Shown here piece by piece: positions 1 to 5,158 of a DNA stretch of 5,158 bases. The position numbers and the translations under genes are program-made. Source of the DNA: Thermodesulfovibrionales bacterium (GTDB lineage: Bacteria > Nitrospirota > Thermodesulfovibrionia > Thermodesulfovibrionales > SM23-35); assembly GCA_020062205.1 (NCBI GenBank), contig JAGUWT010000096.1, forward strand, positions 1 to 5,158, in the 5' to 3' direction. The notes under the pieces are model-generated. The model made no database searches. It saw only the letters and a list, made by a program, of their open reading frames with translations, and had not been told where the DNA came from. Positions within the stretch are counted from its first letter, which is position 1. The number at the start of each line of letters is the position of its first letter.

Positions 1-1526
1 CTCGGTGGTTTTGAGCTTATATCATAGACCACCCTGTTAACACCTTTGACCTCGTTGATTATCCTGTTTGATATCCTTCCAAGGACATCATATGGAATCC
101 TTGCCCAGTCAGCAGTCATGCCATCGAGGCTTTTTACTGCTCTAACCGCTATAACATTCTCATATGTTCTCTCATCGCCCATAACTCCAACACTCTTTAC
201 AGGCAAAAGGACAGCAAAAGATTGCCAGATATCTCTGTAAAGCTCTGCATTTTTGATCTCCTCTAATACAATCGTATCTGCCTTTCTCAATATATTGCAT
301 CTTTCCTGTGTTACCTCTCCGATAACCCTGATAGCCAGACCAGGGCCGGGAAATGGATGACGGTTTATTATTTCTTCAGGCAGACCGAGTTTTTTTCCGA
401 GAACTCTCACTTCATCCTTGAATAATTCCCTGAGTGGCTCGATAAGTTTAAGCCTCATTTTATCCAGAAGACCTCCAACATTATGATGGCTTTTAATAGT
501 AGCAGAAGGCCCTTTAAAAGGTACGCTCTCAATAACATCTGGATAGAGTGTTCCCTGCGCAAGAAATTTTACCCCTTTTATCTTTTTTGCTTCAGCCTCA
601 AAAACCCTTATGAATTCATTTCCTATAATCTTTCTTTTTAATTCAGGGTCAATGATACCGTTTAATTTTTTTAAAAATCTTTTTGAGGCATCGACACAGT
701 TGATGTACATGTGGAAATGACTTCTCAGCATATCTTCGACCTTTTGAGCTTCTCCTGATCTTAAGACACCATTATCCACAAAGATGCAGGTAAGCTGGTC
801 GCCGACAGCTCTATGTACCAAAACCGCCGTCACGGTGGAATCTACTCCACCACTGATACCACATACAACCTTTTTGTTCCCTACCTTCTCTTTGATTTCT
901 TTTGTTGCTGTCTGTATGAAAGACTTCATAGTCCACGTTGGCTTGCATTTGCATATCGTAAAGAGAAAATTTCTTAAAATCTCAAATCCCTCCGTAGTAT
1001 GAACAACCTCAGGGTGAAATTGTAAGGCATACAGTTTTCTCCGTTTATCCGCCATTGCTGCGGTGGGTGAATTGGCAGTATGTGCTATTGGTTTGAAATG
1101 AGGAGGGCAATGCTCAATCCTGTCTCCGTGACTCATCCAAACCTGAGTTCTGAGTTTCGTACCAATACCTTTCAATAAATCTGAGTCATCGTCAATGATC
1201 AGTTCAGACCGTCCATATTCCCTTTTTGCTGCCCTTGTGACTTTCCCACCAAAAATATGTGCCATGAGCTGCATACCATAACAAATGCCAAGAACAGGTA
1301 TCCCAAGTTCAAATATCCTGCGGTCAGGTATCGGTGCGCCTGTGTTATACACACTCGAAGGGCCGCCAGAAAGGATTATCCCCTTTGGATGGAAGTTCTT
1401 TATTGTGTTGATTGAGGCATGAAACGGGAATATCTCCGAGTAGACACTATTTTCTCTTGCACGTCTTGCAATAAGCTGGGTATATTGAGATCCAAAATCA
1501 AGGACTAATATTTTTTCTTTGTACAT
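1..1526 (-). CDS. guaA: GMP synthase (glutamine-hydrolysing), 3' end cut by window edge
   Basis: Cytoplasmic enzyme that converts XMP, ATP and glutamine to GMP, AMP, PPi and glutamate, the last step of guanine nucleotide synthesis. Reading the minus strand from the ATG at 1526-1524 gives 508 codons plus two bases with no stop. The N-terminal class I glutamine amidotransferase domain (about 1-190) opens with ILVLDFGSQYTQ. It has the nucleophile Cys82 in GICYGMQ and the triad partners His171 and Glu173 in LQFHPEV. The ATP-pyrophosphatase domain follows, with the P-loop SGGVDS at 225-230 and SHHNVGGL at 346-353. The C-terminal dimerisation domain carries HPFPGPGLAIR at 390-400. The last visible residues are YDISSKPP. 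Family members usually end with a short tail of the type TIEWE, so only about five codons plus the stop should be missing. The start codon directly follows the guaB stop, indicating a guaBA operon. One oddity is Leu354 where the family normally has Pro after GGL. Identification is secure. Confidence 0.97.
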   Translation of the reverse strand, partial: MYKEKILVLDFGSQYTQLIARRARENSVYSEIFPFHASINTIKNFHPKGIILSGGPSSVYNTGAPIPDRRIFELGIPVLGICYGMQLMAHIFGGKVTRAAKREYGRSELIIDDDSDLLKGIGTKLRTQVWMSHGDRIEHCPPHFKPIAHTANSPTAAMADKRRKLYALQFHPEVVHTTEGFEILRNFLFTICKCKPTWTMKSFIQTATKEIKEKVGNKKVVCGISGGVDSTVTAVLVHRAVGDQLTCIFVDNGVLRSGEAQKVEDMLRSHFHMYINCVDASKRFLKKLNGIIDPELKRKIIGNEFIRVFEAEAKKIKGVKFLAQGTLYPDVIESVPFKGPSATIKSHHNVGGLLDKMRLKLIEPLRELFKDEVRVLGKKLGLPEEIINRHPFPGPGLAIRVIGEVTQERCNILRKADTIVLEEIKNAELYRDIWQSFAVLLPVKSVGVMGDERTYENVIAVRAVKSLDGMTADWARIPYDVLGRISNRIINEVKGVNRVVYDISSKPP

Positions 1527-2987
1527 TCACCATTCTGTCCTATAATTAGGTGCCTCTTTCGTGATAATGACATCGTGAACATGGCTTTCTCTCAGGCCAG
1601 CATACGTAATCCTGATGAATTTTGCTTTTGTTCTGAGTTCATCGAGGTTTCTACACCCACAATACCCCATTCCAGAGCGTAATCCTCCAATTAACTGAAG
1701 AACACTCTGAGAAAGAGAGCCTTTATATGGTACCCTGCCTTCAACGCCCTCTGGAACGAGTTTTGATGATTCAATGCCTGCTTGCATATATCTATCCTTT
1801 GACCCTTGTTCCATTGCACCGATAGAACCCATCCCTCTGTATACCTTATAACTGCGGCCCTGGAAAAGCACAGTCTCACCTGGAGATTCATCTGTTCCTG
1901 CGAAAAGACTTCCTATCATCACAGCGTGAGCACCTGCTGCAAGTGCCTTGACAACATCTCCTGAATATTTTATTCCTCCATCCGCAATCAGAGGTATTCC
2001 ATATTTCCTTGCAACAGCATAGCAATTCTTTATAGCTGTGAGCTGAGGTACCCCTGCACCTGCTACAATCCTTGTAGTACAGATTGAACCAGGACCTATA
2101 CCGATCTTAATTCCATCTGCTCCTGCCTTTATAAGATCAGACACAGCTTCAGCTGTAGCAATATTCCCTGCAATGAGATCAACATTAAATTTCTTTTTTA
2201 AGGTCTTCAGTGTGACAAAAACAGGTGTTGTATGCCCATGGGCGGTATCTATCACAATAACATCAACTCCAGCCTTTACAAGAAGTTCTGCCCTATGGAT
2301 TGAATCTCCGCTCGTGCCCACTGCCGCTCCAACACAGAGCCTTCCAACGCTGTCCTTGCATGCATTTGGATACTTTTTCCTCTTCTCGATATCTTTGATA
2401 GTTATGAGTCCCTTCAGATTATTTTCACTATCCACAATGGGTAGTTTTTCTATTTTATACTTGTGAAGGATCTTCTGTGCCTTTTCAAGGGTTGTTCCGA
2501 CAGATGCTGTGATAAGTTTTTCTCTTGTCATTACCTGTGAAACACTTTTCGAAAACTGTGTTTCAAAACGAAGGTCCCTGTTTGTTAATATCCCTATGAG
2601 TTTACCTTTCTCTGTTACAGGGATACCTGATATCCTGTATCTTTCCATCAAAGACATTGCCTCTGCGATTAGTGCTTTAGGTGGAATGGTTATAGGATCC
2701 AGGATCATACCACTCTCGGATTTTTTTACTTTGTCAACCTCTGATGCCTGTCTTTCCGGGCTCATTGACCTGTGTATGATTCCGATTCCGCCTTCACGAG
2801 CTATTGATATTGCAAGATTTGCCTCTGTAACTGTATCCATTGCTGCACTTACGATCGGTATGTTGATTTTTATGTTACGTGTAAGCTTCGTTGTTAAATC
2901 AACTTCTCTGGGAAGGACGTCTGATTTAGCAGGAATAAGCAGTACATCATCAAATGTTAAGCCAATAGGTAAAGCATCTTCACGCAT
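1527..2987 (-). CDS. guaB: IMP dehydrogenase with CBS-pair domain
   Basis: Oxidises IMP to XMP with NAD+, the committed step to GMP, in the cytoplasm as a (beta/alpha)8-barrel oligomer. The 486-residue product is the normal length for a bacterial IMPDH. It begins MREDALPIGLTFDDVLL. Two CBS motifs occupy about 96-205, inserted in the barrel and known in the family to bind purine nucleotides. Visible sites are Asp247 in VIDTAHGH (NAD site), the K+/catalytic loop GIGPGSICTTR with nucleophile Cys303, Asp336 in IADGG (IMP phosphate region), and the flap with the Arg399-Tyr400 dyad in KDRY. Glu413 in PEGVEGR stands where the human enzyme has Gln441, the usual bacterial form linked to mycophenolate insensitivity. 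The ATG at 2987-2985 is chosen because AGGGG lies six bases upstream and the protein then starts where the family starts. An 18-codon extension to a TTG at 3041 would overlap the promoter -35 box. It is co-transcribed with guaA downstream. Confidence 0.98.
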   Translation of the reverse strand: MREDALPIGLTFDDVLLIPAKSDVLPREVDLTTKLTRNIKINIPIVSAAMDTVTEANLAISIAREGGIGIIHRSMSPERQASEVDKVKKSESGMILDPITIPPKALIAEAMSLMERYRISGIPVTEKGKLIGILTNRDLRFETQFSKSVSQVMTREKLITASVGTTLEKAQKILHKYKIEKLPIVDSENNLKGLITIKDIEKRKKYPNACKDSVGRLCVGAAVGTSGDSIHRAELLVKAGVDVIVIDTAHGHTTPVFVTLKTLKKKFNVDLIAGNIATAEAVSDLIKAGADGIKIGIGPGSICTTRIVAGAGVPQLTAIKNCYAVARKYGIPLIADGGIKYSGDVVKALAAGAHAVMIGSLFAGTDESPGETVLFQGRSYKVYRGMGSIGAMEQGSKDRYMQAGIESSKLVPEGVEGRVPYKGSLSQSVLQLIGGLRSGMGYCGCRNLDELRTKAKFIRITYAGLRESHVHDVIITKEAPNYRTEW

Positions 2988-2993
2988 TTTTAA

Positions 2994-2998
2994 CCCCT
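2994..2998 (-). promoter_or_regulatory. guaB Shine-Dalgarno site (AGGGG)
   Basis: The minus strand reads AGGGGTTAAAAATG, an AGGGG core with a six-base spacer to the ATG at 2987. This fixes the start of guaB over the in-frame upstream TTG at 3041, which lies in the promoter itself. Confidence 0.75.
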
Positions 2999-3011
2999 GA
3001 AAATTTCGTTC

Positions 3012-3041
3012 ATTGTAACATGTTAATGACTGATAAAACAA
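3012..3041 (-). promoter_or_regulatory. Probable sigma-70-type promoter of guaBA
   Basis: On the minus strand a -35-like TTGTTT (3041-3036) is followed by an 18-base spacer and a -10 box TACAAT (3017-3012). The spacer ends in TGT, giving an extended -10 (TGTTACAAT). Transcription would start near 3005, leaving a leader of only about 20 bases before the guaB ATG. That is too short for a purine riboswitch, and I see no operator palindrome within it. The match is by eye only. Confidence 0.6.
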
Positions 3042-3057
3042 TCATACCCCAGTTCAT

Positions 3058-3079
3058 CCCGTAACCATTCAGTGACGGG
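3058..3079. repeat. Short imperfect hairpin next to the twin palindrome
   Basis: CCCGT at 3058-3062 pairs with ACGGG at 3075-3079. An A/G mismatch and two further pairs (AC with GT) bring the arms to a six-base loop (CATTCA). There is no T-tract on either strand, so it does not look like a terminator. It lies seven bases from the 57-bp palindromic element and may be part of the same dispersed repeat, or an operator upstream of the guaB promoter. Its function is unknown. Confidence 0.4.
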
Positions 3080-3086
3080 TGGAATT

Positions 3087-3143
3087 TGGTAGCCGCAGGC
3101 TTTAGCCTGCGTTAATGGCGCAACCTAAAGGTTGCGGCTACCA
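3087..3143. repeat. 57-bp twin-hairpin palindromic repeat (REP/BIME-like)
   Basis: Two 18-base near-perfect hairpins lie side by side: CGCAGGCTTTAGCCTGCG (3094-3111) and CGCAACCTAAAGGTTGCG (3119-3136), each with eight-base arms around a two-base centre. They are enclosed by an outer inverted repeat, TGGTAGCC (3087-3094) with GGCTACCA (3136-3143). The whole can fold as a three-way or cruciform structure on either strand. It sits between the two divergent promoters and has no T-tract, so it is not a typical terminator. The sequence style (TAGCCGCAGGCTTTAGCCTGCG) matches a class of dispersed intergenic palindromes I have seen in many bacterial genomes, often thought to be mobilised by REP-associated tyrosine transposases. 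That link is from memory and not shown here. Confidence 0.8.
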
Positions 3144-3196
3144 CCTGCGACTGAAGGGGAGACAACCTTCTTCCAGCAGAGACGTTGATTTTAAGA

Positions 3197-3202
3197 TATA
3201 AT
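3197..3202 (+). promoter_or_regulatory. Probable -10 box of the lepA promoter
   Basis: A perfect TATAAT lies at 3197-3202, which would place the transcript start near 3209 and give a leader of about 25 bases before the lepA ATG. No convincing -35 hexamer lies 16-19 bases upstream; the expected position reads CAGCAG. An alternative pairing is TTGATT (3185-3190) with TGTAAT (3210-3215), a 19-base spacer and a leader of only about 12 bases. The promoter is therefore likely but its exact elements are uncertain. Confidence 0.45.
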
Positions 3203-3233
3203 ACCAGTTTGTAATTGTAATCCTAAAGTAAAT

Positions 3234-5021
3234 ATGACAAAAAACATACGCAATTTTTCAATCATAGCCCATATAGACCATGGGAAGTCCACACTTGCTG
3301 ACAGGCTTCTTGAATATACCGGTGCCCTGAGTGCAAGAGAAATGACTGAACAGGTCCTTGATTCAATGGAACTTGAAAGAGAGAGGGGCATTACCATAAA
3401 GGCACATGCTGTAAGGCTTCAGTATAAAGATGAAGATGGGAATGATTATATTCTGAACCTGATAGACACCCCAGGTCATGTTGATTTTTCATATGAGGTT
3501 TCAAGGAGCCTTGCTTCCTGTGAGGGGGCACTCCTTGTCGTTGATGCATCACAGGGGGTCGAGGCGCAGACACTTGCAAATGCCTATCTTGCGTTAGAGC
3601 ATAACCTTGAAATAATCCCTGTGATCAATAAGATAGACCTGCCAAATGCCGACCCGAAAAAAACAAAAGAACAGATAGAAGATGTAATTGGTATTGATTG
3701 CTCTGATGCCATATATGCGAGTGCAAAAGAAGGGATAGGTACCAGGGAAATACTTGAAGCTATCGCAAAAAAGATTCCTGCTCCAACAGGAGACGACAGG
3801 AAACCATTGAAGGCATTAATATTCGATTCATGGTTCGATAATTATCAAGGTGTTATTGTCCTTGTGAGGGTATTTGACGGAAAGGTAACGGCTGGTAAAA
3901 AGATTCAATTGATGGCAACGGGAAATGTCTTTGAAGTATCACAGGTTGGTATCTTTTCGCCTAAAATGGAGACGTCCCGTGAATTATCATCAGGAGAAGT
4001 AGGCTATATTATAGCAGGCATAAAGAGTGTTACCGATACAAAGATTGGTGATACGATAACTGATGCCATTAACCCTGTGATAGAGCCATGCCCTGGATAT
4101 AAAGACATCAAACCAATGGTCTTTTGTGGTCTTTATCCAACCCAATCACATCAATATGAAAATCTCAGAGATGCCCTGAATAAACTAAGACTGAATGATT
4201 CCTCTTTCATCTATGAGCCAGAGACTTCCTTAGCCCTTGGCTTTGGATTCAGGTGCGGTTTCCTGGGACTTCTTCATATGGAGATTATCAAGGAAAGGCT
4301 TGAGCGGGAATTTGATCTATCACTCTTAAGCACTGCTCCAACAGTTGTTTACAGGGTAACAAAAACAGATAAAGAGATTTCCTATATAGAGAATCCAGCA
4401 ATGCTTCCTGAAAAATACGAGATGATCGAAGAACCATTAGTCGTTGCGACGATATTTATGCCAAAGGATTTTATTGGTCCGATACTTGACCTCTGTCAGG
4501 AAAAAAGGGGTATTCAGAAGAGTTTTACTTTTATCGGAAAAGACAGAATAAAGGTCCAGTATGAACTGCCATTAAATGAGATCCTCTGGGATTTTTATGA
4601 CAGATTAAAGTCTCTTTCGAAAGGGTATGCTTCCATGGACTATGAGTTTGTTGGGTATAGGGAATCGAATCTCGTTAAACTGAATATTCTCCTGAATGGA
4701 GAAGTTGTTGATGCGCTTTCTTTGATAGTCCATAAGGACAAAGCATATTACAAAGGTCGTAAATTGACTGAAAGACTGAAAGAGATTATACCAAGACAGA
4801 TGTTTGAGGTTGTAATACAGGCTGCGATAGGAAATAAGATTATAGCGAGAGAAAGCGTACGACAGCTCAGGAAGGATGTCCTTGCAAAATGTTATGGTGG
4901 TGATATAACCAGGAAAAGAAAACTGCTTGAAAAACAGAAAGAGGGGAAGAAAAAGATGAAGCAGTTAGGCAAGGTAGAGCTACCGCAGGAAGCATTCCTT
5001 GCAGTACTGAAAGTAAAATGA
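3234..5021 (+). CDS. lepA: Elongation factor 4 (LepA), ribosome-associated translational GTPase
   Basis: LepA/EF4 is a ribosome-dependent GTPase related to EF-G. It has been linked to back-translocation, translation under ionic stress and 30S/initiation steps. The 595-residue product has the usual LepA length and is complete. The G domain shows G1 AHIDHGKS (12-19), switch I RGITIKA (51-57), G3 DTPGH with the catalytic-type His82 (78-82), G4 NKID (132-135) and G5 SAK (163-165). A beta-barrel domain II (about 190-280) and EF-G-like domains III and V follow, with GFGFRCGFLGLLHME at 336-350. The LepA-specific C-terminal domain ends with KCYGGDITRKRKLLEKQKEG (552-571) and PQEAF. EF-G domain IV is absent, as expected. 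The ATG at 3234 gives the family's normal N-terminus, and an in-frame TAA lies upstream at 3192-3194. The Shine-Dalgarno is weak (only AAAG at 3226-3228 upstream). It is transcribed divergently from guaBA and appears monocistronic. Confidence 0.98.
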   Translation: MTKNIRNFSIIAHIDHGKSTLADRLLEYTGALSAREMTEQVLDSMELERERGITIKAHAVRLQYKDEDGNDYILNLIDTPGHVDFSYEVSRSLASCEGALLVVDASQGVEAQTLANAYLALEHNLEIIPVINKIDLPNADPKKTKEQIEDVIGIDCSDAIYASAKEGIGTREILEAIAKKIPAPTGDDRKPLKALIFDSWFDNYQGVIVLVRVFDGKVTAGKKIQLMATGNVFEVSQVGIFSPKMETSRELSSGEVGYIIAGIKSVTDTKIGDTITDAINPVIEPCPGYKDIKPMVFCGLYPTQSHQYENLRDALNKLRLNDSSFIYEPETSLALGFGFRCGFLGLLHMEIIKERLEREFDLSLLSTAPTVVYRVTKTDKEISYIENPAMLPEKYEMIEEPLVVATIFMPKDFIGPILDLCQEKRGIQKSFTFIGKDRIKVQYELPLNEILWDFYDRLKSLSKGYASMDYEFVGYRESNLVKLNILLNGEVVDALSLIVHKDKAYYKGRKLTERLKEIIPRQMFEVVIQAAIGNKIIARESVRQLRKDVLAKCYGGDITRKRKLLEKQKEGKKKMKQLGKVELPQEAFLAVLKVK

Positions 5022-5045
5022 CAGAATATAGTATTTTCGCTCATT

Positions 5046-5089
5046 CTCGGTCGTATCGACCTCCGAGGGCTTTTGCCTCTTTATTTTTA
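5046..5089 (+). terminator. Probable rho-independent terminator of lepA, with an overlapping upstream hairpin
   Basis: GAGGGC (5065-5070) pairs with GCCTC (5075-5079) across a TTTT loop, with one bulged G, and is followed by TTTATTTTT (5080-5088). It lies about 43 bases after the lepA stop. A preceding hairpin uses CTCGG (5046-5050) with CCGAG (5063-5067), extended by TCG/CGA around TAT. It shares 5065-5067 with the terminator stem, so the two folds exclude each other. The terminator stem is short, so strength is uncertain. Confidence 0.5.
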
Positions 5090-5090
5090 C

Positions 5091-5158
5091 TCAGGGGACA
5101 GTCCCGATTCTACGACTCCACTTCGTTTGTCCGTAAATCTGGGACAGTCCCCTCATGA
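5091..5158. repeat. Pair of GGGACAGTCCC palindromes in inverted orientation (MITE/REP-like)
   Basis: The left copy TCAGGGGACAGTCCCGATT (5091-5109) and the right copy AATCTGGGACAGTCCCCTCA (5136-5155) are inverted repeats of each other, apart from an extra T in the right copy, the central A/T and the penultimate base. Each copy is itself an 11-base palindrome (5095-5105 and 5141-5151). The 26-base spacer (5110-5135) shows no coding or clear structural signal. The element abuts the window edge, so its right end may not be complete. It may be a small mobilised repeat or the end of a larger element; no transposase is visible. Confidence 0.65.

Noticed and set aside
46..1002. Plus-strand open frames at 46-240 and 784-1002
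   Set aside because: Both are antisense shadows of the conserved guaA reading frame.
2173..3000. Plus-strand open frames at 2173-2466 and 2509-3000
   Set aside because: They lie antisense inside guaB, have no family resemblance, and read as the complement of conserved IMPDH codons.
2988..3011. Purine riboswitch in the guaB leader
   Set aside because: The predicted leader is only about 20 bases, too short for any known purine-sensing aptamer, and no such fold is visible.
2988..3041. N-terminal 18-codon extension of guaB starting at a TTG at 3041
   Set aside because: The TTG overlaps the probable -35 box, the extra residues are not part of the IMPDH family N-terminus, and a good AGGGG site points to the ATG at 2987.
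3087..3143. CRISPR array or rho-independent terminator
   Set aside because: There are only two unlike hairpins without regular spacers, and neither strand has a T-tract after the stem.
3191..3579. Minus-strand open frames over the start of lepA (3191-3397 and 3391-3579)
   Set aside because: They are antisense to the LepA GTPase motifs and show no protein features of their own.

Overview
The window carries three well-conserved bacterial housekeeping genes in a moderately AT-rich sequence (roughly 40% GC by eye). Two minus-strand genes, guaB and guaA, form a guaBA purine operon. One plus-strand gene, lepA, is transcribed divergently from guaB. The proteins are clearly bacterial. The dispersed-type palindromes between and after the genes resemble those I associate with Nitrospirota and deltaproteobacterial-type genomes, but no gene here fixes the phylum, so that placement is a low-confidence inference.

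Layout. Positions 1-1526 (minus) hold guaA, GMP synthase; it starts at 1526 and runs off the left edge only a few codons before its expected end. Positions 1527-2987 (minus) hold guaB, IMP dehydrogenase; its stop codon directly abuts the guaA start codon. Positions 2988-3233 are the divergent intergenic region. It holds a guaB Shine-Dalgarno and an extended -10 promoter, a small hairpin, a 57-bp twin-hairpin palindromic repeat, and a lepA -10 box. Positions 3234-5021 (plus) hold the complete lepA (elongation factor 4). Positions 5022-5158 hold a probable terminator and a pair of GGGACAGTCCC palindromes in inverted orientation, ending at the window edge.

How the genes work together. GuaB oxidises IMP to XMP and GuaA aminates XMP to GMP, so the operon is the whole guanine branch of purine synthesis. 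LepA is a ribosome-associated GTPase that uses GTP, but its position next to guaBA looks like simple divergent adjacency and not a shared pathway.

I see no defence, mobile-gene or otherwise novel protein system here. The parts not explained by ordinary genes are the two palindromic elements, which look like non-coding dispersed repeats (REP/BIME or MITE-like).
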